From assembly GCA_902773475.1 (NCBI GenBank), contig CACYEO010000149.1, forward strand, positions 1 through 12,762: 12,762 nucleotides of DNA. Reading direction: 5' to 3'. Position numbers and translations under genes: made by a program. Origin of the DNA: an uncultured bacterium. GTDB taxonomy: Bacteria; Verrucomicrobiota; Kiritimatiellia; RFP12; UBA1067. The notes under the pieces are model-generated. The model worked only from the letters and a program-made list of their open reading frames with translations, did no database searches and was not told the DNA's origin. Of the stretch, positions 1-7,441 are shown one piece after another (the first letter of the stretch is position 1; each line of letters begins with the position of its first letter).

Positions 1-425
1 ACCTCGACAAGCCTGCCGGAATCGCGCTCTTCGAGCGTTTCGCCAACGCAGACTATGGCCGTCATGCCCGCCGCGATTACCGCGCGCGCGCGCTTGTTGA
101 CGGTCTCGTCGGTCTCGCCGAAATACTGGCGGCGCTCGCTGTGCCCGACAATGACGTATTTCACGCCTGCGTCCACGAGCATACCGGTCGAAATCTCGCC
201 CGTAAAGGCTCCGGACGCCTCCCAGTGGGCGTTCTCCGCGCCAGGGGCGACATTCGTTCCGGCGCACGCGGCCACGGCGGCGGGGATGTCAATGGCCGGA
301 GTGCAGCACACCACGTCCACGGCGACGGCGTCTTTAGTCGCTTCCGCTATCGCCTTCACGAGCGCGGCCGTCTCCGACGGCTTCACGTTCATTTTCCAGT
401 TGCCAGCGATGATTTTCCTGCGCAT
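1..425 (-). CDS. tpiA: Triosephosphate isomerase (partial, C-terminal part beyond window)
   Basis: Interconverts dihydroxyacetone phosphate and glyceraldehyde 3-phosphate in glycolysis and gluconeogenesis, in the cytoplasm. The first 141 residues are present. They begin with the family signature GNWKMN (residues 8-13, with the substrate-binding Lys at 11). GHSERRQYFGE follows at 94-104, carrying the electrophilic His95, and then CVGET near 126-130. The catalytic Glu and the phosphate-binding loops near the C-terminus lie beyond the left edge, so completeness cannot be judged. The ATG at 425 is supported by an AAGGA Shine-Dalgarno about 8 nt upstream and by the usual TPI N-terminus. It lies 39 bp after the dCMP deaminase stop on the same strand and is probably co-transcribed with it. 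The family assignment is essentially certain. Confidence 0.97.
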   Translation of the reverse strand, partial: MRRKIIAGNWKMNVKPSETAALVKAIAEATKDAVAVDVVCCTPAIDIPAAVAACAGTNVAPGAENAHWEASGAFTGEISTGMLVDAGVKYVIVGHSERRQYFGETDETVNKRARAVIAAGMTAIVCVGETLEERDSGRLVE

Positions 426-464
426 CGTTCTATTCCTTCTTTTTCGGTCTGTCTGGTTGTTTCG

Positions 465-983
465 TCAAGAGCGGGGCGATTCCCCGCCGTTTACGGTCGT
501 TCCGTCCTCGCGCGCGCCGAAACGGCGGTACCGCACACCTGCCTCGGCCAGCATTTCGCGCACCGTGTCGAGAAACGAATAGTCCCCGCCGTATACGACT
601 TCGCGTATGCCGGCGTTGATTATGAGTTTCGCGCACGTGAGACACGGAGAAAGCGTTATGTAGATTGTGGCGCCCTCGACTGCCACGCCGTGACAGGCGG
701 CCTGGCATATTGCGTTCTGTTCGGCATGGACGCATCTGCACTCGTCGAGCCCTTTGCCTGACGGCATGTCGCCGGCGCAGCGCGGGCATCCGCCGTCGAA
801 GCAGTTGCGCACTCCGCGCGGGGTGCCGTTGTATCCGGAGGAAAGCAGGTGGTTGTCTTTCACTATCACCGCCGCCACCTGGCGGCGCGAGCAGTTCGAG
901 CGCGATGCCACAACGCGCGCGATTTCCATGAAATACTCGTCCCAGCCGGGGCGCGGATCGATTTTCCTGTTTTCGCCGTCCAT
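465..983 (-). CDS. comEB: Deoxycytidylate (dCMP) deaminase family protein
   Basis: Predicted zinc enzyme deaminating dCMP to dUMP, which feeds thymidylate synthesis. The 172-aa product has the cytidine-deaminase-fold zinc site: HAE at 86-88 (His ligand and catalytic Glu) and SPCLTC at 112-117 (two Cys ligands). Two features typical of dCMP deaminases rather than tRNA or guanine deaminases are visible: a Cys-rich stretch CFDGGCPRC at 61-69 that could hold a second, structural zinc, and GYNGTPRG at 50-57. I chose the ATG at 983 because AAAGGAA lies about 8 nt upstream. A longer in-frame reading to 1058 would run into gltX and adds a non-conserved Arg-rich stretch. It follows gltX by 19 bp and precedes tpiA by 39 bp. 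The substrate is inferred from family; the product could be a related nucleotide deaminase. Confidence 0.93.
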   Translation of the reverse strand: MDGENRKIDPRPGWDEYFMEIARVVASRSNCSRRQVAAVIVKDNHLLSSGYNGTPRGVRNCFDGGCPRCAGDMPSGKGLDECRCVHAEQNAICQAACHGVAVEGATIYITLSPCLTCAKLIINAGIREVVYGGDYSFLDTVREMLAEAGVRYRRFGAREDGTTVNGGESPRS

Positions 984-1002
984 CGCGGGGGTTCCTTTCG
1001 AT

Positions 1003-2334
1003 TCAAAGAGTCCCGGCGCGCAGACGCGCCGCCGCGGAGCGCAGACGGCGCGCCACAACGTCTTTTCCCAGGAGCTCGAGCATTTCGAAAAGGCCGGGGC
1101 CTTCCATCCTCCCGGAGACGGCCACGCGCACCGGATGCACCCACGGCCCCATACCCTGCCCGGCGGAAAGCTCCTTGACGGACTCTTCGCCTGCGGCTGC
1201 GGTAAACGGCTCTATCTTTTCGAATCTGTCCGCGAGATCTTCGAGCAGTTCCGGCACGCCTTCCTTCTTGAGGCGCTTTTCGACCGCCTTTGGGTCGAAT
1301 GCGAAGTCTTCAGTGAAGAAGAAAGCGCAGTTGCCCGGCATGTCCGAAAGAAATTTGGTGCGTATCTGCAACTGTCCGGCGAGAGCCTTCCACCATCCGT
1401 CGGCGCGGCCCGATACGTCGAGCCCCGCCGATGCCGCGCGTTCGCGCAATTCACGCAGGAAATCCGCCTCGGGCATGCGCTTCACATACTCGCCGTTCAT
1501 CCATGCGAGTTTCTTGATATCGAAGCGCGCCGCCGTCACATGCACCTTTTCAAGGTCGAACAATTCCACCATCTCCTCGCGCGAAAGCACTTCGCGTCCG
1601 TCGCCGGGGTTCCATCCCAGCAGGAGAAGATAGTTGAACAGCGCGTCTGGCAGATAGCCCTGGTCGCGGAACTCTCCCACGAATGCCGCGCCGTCGCGTT
1701 TGGAATACGGCTTGCCCTGCTGGTTCACGATCATCGAAAGGTGCGCGTACCGCGGGACCGGAGCGCCAAGCGCCTTGAAAATCTCGATATGCTTGAAAGT
1801 ATTCTCCACATGGTCGTCGCCGCGTATCACATGCGTCACGCGCTGGTCGATGTCGTCGACTACGTTCGCTATGTGGAAAATCGGCGAGCCGTCGGAACGG
1901 ACGATTGCGAAATCCTGCACGTCTTCCGCCTTCTTCGACATCTTCCCTTTGACGATGTCGTCGAATTCAATCACTCCCTCTTTCGGCATGCGGAACATCG
2001 TGACTGTTCCGGTCTTTCCGTCGCGCGAGGTCTTCTCCACCTTGTACGCGCGGCCGGAGGCGAGGAGTTTATCGACGCATTCGAGATGGCGCTTCACATT
2101 CCCGGTCTGGTAGAAGACTTCTTCGTCCCAGTCGAGACCGAGCCATTTCATGCAGTCGATCAGCACGCGTATCGCTTCAGGCGTGGAGCGTTCAAGGTCG
2201 GTATCCTCCACGCGCAGGAGGAATCTGCCGCCGGTGTGGCGGGCGTAGAGCCAGTTGTAGATGGCGGCGCGTATATTGCCGATATGGACCTTCCCGGTCG
2301 GGGAAGGCGCGAAACGCACTCTGATGTCTGACAT
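1003..2334 (-). CDS. gltX: Glutamyl-tRNA synthetase (class I)
   Basis: Charges tRNA-Glu (and possibly tRNA-Gln, if non-discriminating) with glutamate. The 443-aa product has the Rossmann catalytic core: FAPSPTGKVHIGN at 8-20 (HIGH-type motif), the VEDTD motif at 42-46, and the KMSKS-loop equivalent KPYSKRDG at 208-215, a variant of the common KLSKRHG type. The helical anticodon-binding region follows to the C-terminus. The protein is slightly short for the family. The segment after GRAY (about residues 95-125), which in many GluRS enzymes carries a Cys-rich zinc-binding insert, is abbreviated and has no Cys. The ATG at 2334 starts directly at the conserved N-terminus; its Shine-Dalgarno is weak (GGACGAG). 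An extended -10 promoter lies about 50 bp upstream. dCMP deaminase and tpiA follow on the same strand, probably as one transcript. Confidence 0.97.
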   Translation of the reverse strand: MSDIRVRFAPSPTGKVHIGNIRAAIYNWLYARHTGGRFLLRVEDTDLERSTPEAIRVLIDCMKWLGLDWDEEVFYQTGNVKRHLECVDKLLASGRAYKVEKTSRDGKTGTVTMFRMPKEGVIEFDDIVKGKMSKKAEDVQDFAIVRSDGSPIFHIANVVDDIDQRVTHVIRGDDHVENTFKHIEIFKALGAPVPRYAHLSMIVNQQGKPYSKRDGAAFVGEFRDQGYLPDALFNYLLLLGWNPGDGREVLSREEMVELFDLEKVHVTAARFDIKKLAWMNGEYVKRMPEADFLRELRERAASAGLDVSGRADGWWKALAGQLQIRTKFLSDMPGNCAFFFTEDFAFDPKAVEKRLKKEGVPELLEDLADRFEKIEPFTAAAGEESVKELSAGQGMGPWVHPVRVAVSGRMEGPGLFEMLELLGKDVVARRLRSAAARLRAGTL

Positions 2335-2382
2335 TTCTCGTCCGTTTTAGGTTTACCGCGCGCAATTCACGCGAGAGGGAAC

Positions 2383-2391
2383 AGTATACCA
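2383..2391 (-). promoter_or_regulatory. Extended -10 promoter before gltX
   Basis: In the 71-bp gap between tadA and gltX, the minus strand reads TGGTATACT, an extended -10 element (TGn plus a 5/6 match to TATAAT). No good -35 box is seen at 16-19 bp upstream, which fits extended -10 promoters. Transcription would start about 7 nt downstream, near 2376, leaving a leader of roughly 40 nt before the gltX ATG. The call rests on sequence match and position only. Confidence 0.55.
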
Positions 2392-2405
2392 CAATGCGCC
2401 GCCGG

Positions 2406-2909
2406 CTATGTCCTGTCTGCGGATTCCGCCCTGCGGCGGCGGAAGAAGTCCACAAGAACGGCTTTGCACGGATCTTCCAAAATTCCGGCTACCGTTTCGG
2501 GATGGTGGTTCATCCCTGAATGCGCGAATATGCCGAACACCGTTTCGCCGCCGCGTTTCTGATCGGAGACGCCCCAGACGACGAGCGGCACGCGCGCAAG
2601 GGCGATCGCGCCGGCGCACATGGGGCAAGGCTCTTTCGTAACGTACAGCACGGTGTCGGCGAGCCGCCAATTTCCGGTCGCGTCAGACGCAGCGGAAAGC
2701 GCCAGCATTTCGGCATGCGCCGTGGCGTCGCACAGCCCTTCGGGCTGGTTGTGCGCGCGCGCGAGGATTCTCGCGGCAGCCGGAGGCGCATCCGGGTCGG
2801 CGGGCCGCCGCACTATCACGCACCCGGCGGGGACCTCTCCGTCCGCCGCGGCCTTCTCCGCCTCGCGGAGAGCCATTTTCATGAAATATTCGTGAAACGC
2901 CGCGTTCAT
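2406..2909 (-). CDS. tadA: tRNA-specific adenosine deaminase (TadA family)
   Basis: Predicted to deaminate A34 to inosine in the anticodon of tRNA-Arg(ACG), as a zinc-dependent homodimer. The 167-aa product has HAE at 65-67 (zinc His and proton-shuttle Glu) and PCPMCAGA at 94-101 (two Cys ligands). It also shows the TadA-like substrate elements RAHNQP at 51-56 and D-TAHAEML around 61-69, plus WGVSDQKRGG at 112-121, close to the usual G-x-D-x-K-x-G-G stretch. The loop at residues 34-48 is longer and richer in Pro and Ala than usual. The ATG at 2909 lies only 4 nt after the agmatinase stop, with little Shine-Dalgarno, so translation is probably coupled to speB. A guanine or other nucleobase deaminase is a less likely alternative. 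Confidence 0.9.
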   Translation of the reverse strand: MNAAFHEYFMKMALREAEKAAADGEVPAGCVIVRRPADPDAPPAAARILARAHNQPEGLCDATAHAEMLALSAASDATGNWRLADTVLYVTKEPCPMCAGAIALARVPLVVWGVSDQKRGGETVFGIFAHSGMNHHPETVAGILEDPCKAVLVDFFRRRRAESADRT

Positions 2910-2913
2910 TTCT

Positions 2914-3759
2914 TCAGCCGCGCCGCCTCAATGCCAGGAGTTCTTCGCGCAGGAGCTTGCAGGCGAGGGCCGTGGAGCGCCCGGAAGGATCCAGAGACGG
3001 CGAAAGTTCCACATTGTCGAACGCAACGACATTGAAGCGCGCGAAAACATCCAGCAGACGGGCGAGCAGGTCGGCGAAACGCATTCCGCCGGCCTCCTGC
3101 GTGCCGGTTCCCGGAAACTCCGATGGATCGAGGACGTCGAGATCCACCGTGAGATACACCGGCGGCGCTTCCGGGAACGAAAGCGATGAAAGCGTTTCCG
3201 CGGAGAACGGCTCCGTCTTCACATGCCCAGATTCCATGAAGGCGAACTCGTCGCGCGTGCCGGACCGGATTCCGAACTGCCATATCCGCCCGTCGCCGAG
3301 AATGTCGTGGCATCTGCGCATCACGCAGGCGTGGGACAGCCGCACCCCGAGATAGTCCTCGCGCAAGTCCGCGTGCGCGTCGAAATGTATAATGCGCAAA
3401 CCGGGGAAACGCTTTGCCGCCGCGCGCACCGCGCCAAGCGTCACGAGATGTTCGCCGCCCAGCAGGACCGGGACCTTCCCGGCGTCAAGTATCTCCGCCG
3501 CTTTCGCTTCTATGGCTTCGAGCGCGCGGTCGGGCGCTCCGAAAGGAAGTTCCAGATCGCCGGCGTCATGCACGCGCGCGTCTTCCGCGAGATCCTTGCG
3601 CTGGTACGGCGAATATGTTTCGATGCCGAACGATTCCGAGCGGACTGCGGACGGTCCGAAACGCGTCCCGGGTCTGAAACTCGTGGTGGAATCGTACGGA
3701 GCGCCGAATATGACGGCGTCCGCCGCGTCGAATGCGCAGTCCGCGCCTATAAAGTCCAT
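2914..3759 (-). CDS. speB: Agmatinase-family ureohydrolase
   Basis: A manganese ureohydrolase of the arginase/agmatinase family, probably splitting agmatine into putrescine and urea. The 281-aa product shows the full metal-binding set: GGEH at 101-104, DAHAD at 127-131, and DLDVLD at 206-211 with Asp206 and Asp208 as the likely ligand pair. PGTGT follows at 216-220, then EAGG, a pattern typical of the agmatinase branch rather than true arginases. The N-terminal GAPYD at 19-23 and RPGTRFGP at 29-36 are also agmatinase-like. The start at 3759 has a strong GGAAGAGG Shine-Dalgarno. It lies 13 bp after the speE stop, downstream of a group III decarboxylase, so the context supports a polyamine role. 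It might instead act on N1-aminopropylagmatine; sequence alone does not decide this. Confidence 0.93.
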   Translation of the reverse strand: MDFIGADCAFDAADAVIFGAPYDSTTSFRPGTRFGPSAVRSESFGIETYSPYQRKDLAEDARVHDAGDLELPFGAPDRALEAIEAKAAEILDAGKVPVLLGGEHLVTLGAVRAAAKRFPGLRIIHFDAHADLREDYLGVRLSHACVMRRCHDILGDGRIWQFGIRSGTRDEFAFMESGHVKTEPFSAETLSSLSFPEAPPVYLTVDLDVLDPSEFPGTGTQEAGGMRFADLLARLLDVFARFNVVAFDNVELSPSLDPSGRSTALACKLLREELLALRRRG

Positions 3760-3772
3760 GTGCCTCTTCCTT

Positions 3773-4621
3773 TCAGCGCTGGTTCAAAAGCGCCTTTACA
3801 TAGTTCGGCAGGGCGAAGGCGCCCCTGTGCAGATCGGTATTGTAGTAGCGCGTGCGGATTTTGAGTTTGTTCCAGCGCGCGGCGTTCAAATCGTCTATCG
3901 GGTGGTACTTCTTCGAGGCGAACCCGAAAAGCCAGTGCCCGGACGGATAACTCGGAATGTGGCACTGGTAGACGGTCGAAACGGGGAATTCCACGGCTAT
4001 GTGTTTATGGGCGTCCCGCACGGAGCGCTGGTGGGCCGAATAGAACGGGGATTCGTGCTGGTTTATGAGGATGCCGTCGTCCCGCAGGGCCTTGTAGCAC
4101 GTTCCGTAGAATTCGCGCGTGAAAAGCCCCTCGGCCGGGCCGTATGGATCGGACGAATCGACGATGATCAAATCGTATTCGGCTTTCTTGCCGCGCACGT
4201 AGCGCAGGCCTTCCTCGAACCAGACATTGACGCGTCTGTCCTTGAGTTTGCACGAAGTGAACGGAAGGAACCGTTTGGACAGCAGCACCACGTCCTTGTC
4301 GACCTCCACGAGGTCTATGGATTCTATGGTGCGGTACTTCACAAGTTCGCGCACGGTCCCGCCGTCGCCGCCGCCTATCACCAGGACGTTTTTCACATTG
4401 GGGTTCACCGCCATCGAAACGTGCGTGATCATTTCGTGGTAGATGAACTCGTCCTTTTCCGTGATCATCAGTCCGCCGTCCAGAACAAGCACGCGCCCGT
4501 AGGCAGGTGTGTCGAGGATGTCTATCTGCTGCACGGCGCTCTTGCGCGAAGCAATCTGCACCGAGGCTTTCATCGAAAACCTCACGTCGTCGGTATGCTG
4601 GTCCGTGTACCAAAGTTCCAT
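3773..4621 (-). CDS. speE: Spermidine synthase (polyamine aminopropyltransferase)
   Basis: Transfers an aminopropyl group from decarboxylated S-adenosylmethionine to putrescine, giving spermidine. The 282-aa product matches the bacterial SpeE length. Visible elements are the N-terminal beta domain, EKDEFIYHEM at 55-64, the nucleotide-binding GGGDGG at 83-88, EVDKD at 106-110 and the catalytic VDSSDP at 154-159 (Asp155 and Asp158), followed by EGLF in the gatekeeping loop. The conserved YYN and AFALP elements appear near 259-272. The ATG at 4621 has AAGGA about 8 nt upstream. The gene sits 19 bp after the decarboxylase and 13 bp before the ureohydrolase, clearly in one operon. The aminopropyl donor enzyme SpeD is not in this window. 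An agmatine or other amine acceptor cannot be excluded. Confidence 0.96.
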   Translation of the reverse strand: MELWYTDQHTDDVRFSMKASVQIASRKSAVQQIDILDTPAYGRVLVLDGGLMITEKDEFIYHEMITHVSMAVNPNVKNVLVIGGGDGGTVRELVKYRTIESIDLVEVDKDVVLLSKRFLPFTSCKLKDRRVNVWFEEGLRYVRGKKAEYDLIIVDSSDPYGPAEGLFTREFYGTCYKALRDDGILINQHESPFYSAHQRSVRDAHKHIAVEFPVSTVYQCHIPSYPSGHWLFGFASKKYHPIDDLNAARWNKLKIRTRYYNTDLHRGAFALPNYVKALLNQR

Positions 4622-4640
4622 TGCCAGATCCTTGTCCGCC

Positions 4641-6086
4641 CTATTCCACCACCTGGATGAAGTCGAGATTCATGTCTTCCGTGCCGGTCATGAAGCACCC
4701 CTTCTCCTTGGCGTAGAGAATGTGCTCCAGAACGTCCGGGGTTATGCGCTCGCCCGGGGCGACTATCGGTATGCCCGGCGGATAGCTCATCACGAATTCT
4801 CCCGCCACGAGGCCGGTGGATTCGCGCATGGGCACGCGCCGTTTTTTCGCATAGAACGCCTCCTGCGGCGGCATGGCTATGGACGGATCGATGTATTCGT
4901 GGTCGAACAGCCCGGCCGCGCTGCGTTCGTGCAGACGCTTTATTTCGGCAAGCGCCGAAATAAGCCGTTCCACGTCCATCATGCGGTCGCCGGCGGAAAG
5001 GATTGCGAGGAGATTGCCGATGTCGCCGAATTCTATCTGTATGCCGTAGTCGTCGCGCAGATGGTCGTAAACTTCTATGCCCGCCAGCCCGATGTCGCGC
5101 GTATGCACCGAAAGTTTCGTGCGGTCGAAAGCGAACGCCGCGTCTCCGTCCACCAGCTCGGGACCGAACGCATAGTAGCCGCCGAGGGCGTTTATCTCTT
5201 CGCGCGCGTAGTCGGCGAACTCCATGGTCTTCTGGTACATGGAGCGCCCTTTGAAATGGAGCTTGCGGCGCGCGATGTCGAGCGACGACAGAAGCAGATA
5301 GGACGCCGAAGTCGACTGCGTCAGCGTGATTATCTGGCGCACGTAGTCGGGATTTACCGGCTTTCGCGAAAGCAGAATCGAACTTTGCGTGAGAGAGCCG
5401 CCCGTCTTGTGGATGGACGCGGCGGCCATGTCCGCGCCGGCATCCATCGCGGACGCGGGCAGGTCTTCGTGGAAATAGAAATGCGTTCCGTGCGCTTCGT
5501 CAGCCAAAACAAGCATGCCTGCTTCATGGGCGATGCGGACGATTTCGCGCAAATCGGAACATATCCCGTAGTATGTGGGATTGTTCACGAGAATCGCCTT
5601 CGCTCCGGGATGTTCGGCTATTGCCCTGCGGACGTCCGCCACGGACATCCCCAGCGGTATGCCAAGGCGCTTGTCGCGCCCGGGGTTCACGTATATCGGA
5701 ACCGCGCCGTTCACAACTAGCGCGTTTATCGCGCTGCGGTGTACGTTCCGCGGCAGAATTATCTTGTCCCCGCGCCCGCAGGCCGTCCATATCATGGTCT
5801 GCACCGCTGAAGTGGTGCCGTTTACCATGAAAAACGCGTTGTCGGCGCCAAAAGCTTCGGCGGCAAGCTCCTGCGCGTCTTTTATGACGGAAACGGGATG
5901 CCCCAGATTGTCCAGGGGCTTCATCGAGTTTACGTCCAGAGACATGCACAACTGGCCGAAGTAGCCGGCAAGTTCCGGATTCATCCTGCCGCCTTTGTGG
6001 GCAGGTACGTCAAAGTGTGCGAGGCGGTTTATCCGCTGCGCGTTCAACGCCTCCGCAAGAGGCGCGGCAGACTGTTCAAGGTGCAA
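4641..6086 (-). CDS. speA: Group III (Orn/Lys/Arg) PLP-dependent decarboxylase, probably arginine decarboxylase
   Basis: A fold type I PLP decarboxylase of the short group III form (like Bacillus SpeA), without the N-terminal wing domain of the large inducible enzymes. Taking the TTG at 6086, the product is 481 aa. Visible motifs are DVPAHKGG at 26-33, FMVNGTTSA at 86-94, DEAHGTHF at 196-203 (PLP-interacting Asp and Ala-His) and SIHKTGGSLTQSS at 224-236 with the Schiff-base Lys227. The C-terminal domain follows, including YPPGIP near residue 425. No in-frame ATG precedes the conserved N-terminus. TTG at 6086 gives the usual distance to the HKGG motif and has GGGGGA about 8 nt upstream; in-frame GTGs at 6140 and 6146 are alternatives. 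A sigma70-like promoter lies about 95 bp upstream. The downstream speE and speB favour arginine as substrate, but lysine or ornithine cannot be excluded. Confidence 0.93.
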   Translation of the reverse strand: MHLEQSAAPLAEALNAQRINRLAHFDVPAHKGGRMNPELAGYFGQLCMSLDVNSMKPLDNLGHPVSVIKDAQELAAEAFGADNAFFMVNGTTSAVQTMIWTACGRGDKIILPRNVHRSAINALVVNGAVPIYVNPGRDKRLGIPLGMSVADVRRAIAEHPGAKAILVNNPTYYGICSDLREIVRIAHEAGMLVLADEAHGTHFYFHEDLPASAMDAGADMAAASIHKTGGSLTQSSILLSRKPVNPDYVRQIITLTQSTSASYLLLSSLDIARRKLHFKGRSMYQKTMEFADYAREEINALGGYYAFGPELVDGDAAFAFDRTKLSVHTRDIGLAGIEVYDHLRDDYGIQIEFGDIGNLLAILSAGDRMMDVERLISALAEIKRLHERSAAGLFDHEYIDPSIAMPPQEAFYAKKRRVPMRESTGLVAGEFVMSYPPGIPIVAPGERITPDVLEHILYAKEKGCFMTGTEDMNLDFIQVVE

Positions 6087-6180
6087 CTCATGAATCCCCC
6101 GGACAGGCTTTCCGCTGGGACGTCGCTTCCCGTCGTGCACCCGCACGTGGAGAGTCGTCCACCCCGGAACGATTGCTTTC

Positions 6181-6209
6181 AGTATACAGTGCGCCCCCGC
6201 CGCGGTCAA
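6181..6209 (-). promoter_or_regulatory. Sigma70-like promoter of the polyamine operon
   Basis: On the minus strand, TTGACC (6209-6204) and TATACT (6186-6181) are separated by exactly 17 bp, each a 5/6 match to consensus. This is the best promoter in the window. The -35 box contains the TGA stop codon of the upstream glycosyltransferase, so the promoter sits right at the gene boundary. The start of transcription would be near 6174, leaving a leader of about 90 nt before the TTG start at 6086. I see no terminator or riboswitch-like fold in the leader. Confidence 0.75.
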
Positions 6210-7441
6210 GCCCCGGACGCGCGCGCCGACAATCCGGCGCGACCGCGGTCCACCGCGTCGAGAAAACGTTCCACCAGCGGACGGATCGCTATTTCGCCCG
6301 CGAGCGTCTGCGGCGCGGGATCGCGCATCTGCCTGACTATCGCCTCCGCGAGGGCGGCGGGATTGCGCGGAGGGACGAGGCGGCGGCCGCGCTCGTGCGG
6401 CGGCACGAGGTCGTCCATGCCCTGCCCTTCGCAGGTGACGAACGGAACTCCGCATGCGAAAGCCTCGGTCAAGACGCAGCCGAAGCCTTCAAAAAAGCTC
6501 GGAAGCGCAAACAAATCGAGCGATCTGTAGAAATCGGGCAGACGCGAATGGTCGCATTCCTTTTCAAACGACACGATTCCATCCAGACCGTTTTCCGATG
6601 CGAATCTGCGGCATTCCGCGAGACAAGGACCGCTGCCCACGAAACGGATCCTGAAATTCCGGATGCCGTCTGCGCGCATCAGCGCCGCAGCGCGCAGAAG
6701 CGTAATCTGGTCTTTCCACACGGCGAAATTCCCGATGCATCCAATGGTAAACACGCCGTCCCGCGCGGCTCCGGGCGGCGCGGGGGAGAAACGAGACACG
6801 TCCACGCCGTTGTGAAGCACGCAAGAGCGTCTGATCCGCGCCGGGCGGAACGATCCCAGCCAGCGCATCTGCCGTCTATAGTCCGCGTAGTCCGTCCACG
6901 AAGCGTCCGGCGCCGAGCGGAAGCTCTTTTCCACCATCGAACTGATGAATACATGCATGTCGATCGCTTCGTGCATTTTCCGCAGAAGCGGGAACTGTAC
7001 CATGTTGTACGGTGGGAAATGGCGCAGCGCGCCAAGATTCAGCCCGAACGACTGCGGATCGTGGTGGTGCAGGAGCGACAGGCACGAAGCCGTCTTTTTT
7101 TTCAGCGCGAGCGGGTAAATCCCGAAAAACGCGGTGTGCGCGTGGCAGACGGCCACATCGCGCATATCTATTCCCTCCCTGGCGAGAGCTGCAATAAAAC
7201 GCCTTGCATTCCTGCGCGCGAAAGCAAAGGGGAAAACGGCGCTGGGCAGCATTTTTTCGTCAAATGCCGCAACACGCATGCCATCGTACTCGTACGCACT
7301 GAACCGGCCCGGCTTGAATACGCGCACATCGTAGCGGCCGGTTTGCGCAACGGCTTTTGCAAAGTCGTGGCAGAAAGCGCCCTGCCATTCCCGGGAAGAG
7401 GGGTAAAACGGAGTGGCTATGACGTATACGGGTTTTCTCAT
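6206..7441 (-). CDS. GT4-type (GT-B fold) glycosyltransferase
   Basis: A 411-aa retaining glycosyltransferase of the GT4/GT1 superfamily; acceptor and sugar are unknown. The N-terminal Rossmann domain begins with VYVIATPFYPS and a Gly-containing loop. The C-terminal nucleotide-sugar domain starts near 231 (IGCIGNF, then K243) and includes FVGSGP at 267-272. The classic E-x7-E motif is at EGFGCVLTE (Glu318 and Glu326), followed by ACGVPFV. No membrane segment or signal peptide is visible, so it is probably cytoplasmic or membrane-associated, acting on a lipid-linked or envelope glycan. The ATG at 7441 overlaps the stop of the upstream glycosyltransferase (ATGA), implying coupled translation; its own Shine-Dalgarno is weak. 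Its stop codon lies inside the -35 box of the polyamine promoter. Confidence 0.92.
   Translation of the reverse strand: MRKPVYVIATPFYPSSREWQGAFCHDFAKAVAQTGRYDVRVFKPGRFSAYEYDGMRVAAFDEKMLPSAVFPFAFARRNARRFIAALAREGIDMRDVAVCHAHTAFFGIYPLALKKKTASCLSLLHHHDPQSFGLNLGALRHFPPYNMVQFPLLRKMHEAIDMHVFISSMVEKSFRSAPDASWTDYADYRRQMRWLGSFRPARIRRSCVLHNGVDVSRFSPAPPGAARDGVFTIGCIGNFAVWKDQITLLRAAALMRADGIRNFRIRFVGSGPCLAECRRFASENGLDGIVSFEKECDHSRLPDFYRSLDLFALPSFFEGFGCVLTEAFACGVPFVTCEGQGMDDLVPPHERGRRLVPPRNPAALAEAIVRQMRDPAPQTLAGEIAIRPLVERFLDAVDRGRAGLSARASGA

Noticed and set aside
80..92. CG dinucleotide run in tpiA as a repeat or Z-DNA element
   Set aside because: It encodes ordinary TPI residues (KRARAV) and similar runs are common across this GC-rich window.
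984..1058. Longer dCMP deaminase start at 1058
   Set aside because: It would overlap the gltX 3' end, adds Arg/Cys residues not seen in the family, and lacks a better ribosome site than the ATG at 983.
754..2331. 525-codon plus-strand open frame antisense to gltX
   Set aside because: It mirrors the gltX reading frame almost end to end and has no recognisable motif; gltX itself is certain.
3392..5720. Two overlapping plus-strand open frames (about 400 codons each) opposite speE, speB and speA
   Set aside because: Low-complexity, His- and Arg-rich translations opposite well-supported enzymes, with no ribosome site or family match.
6180..6190. GTATAC palindromes at 6181 and 2384 as a shared operator
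   Set aside because: Both are explained by TATACT -10 boxes, and the flanks do not extend the symmetry.
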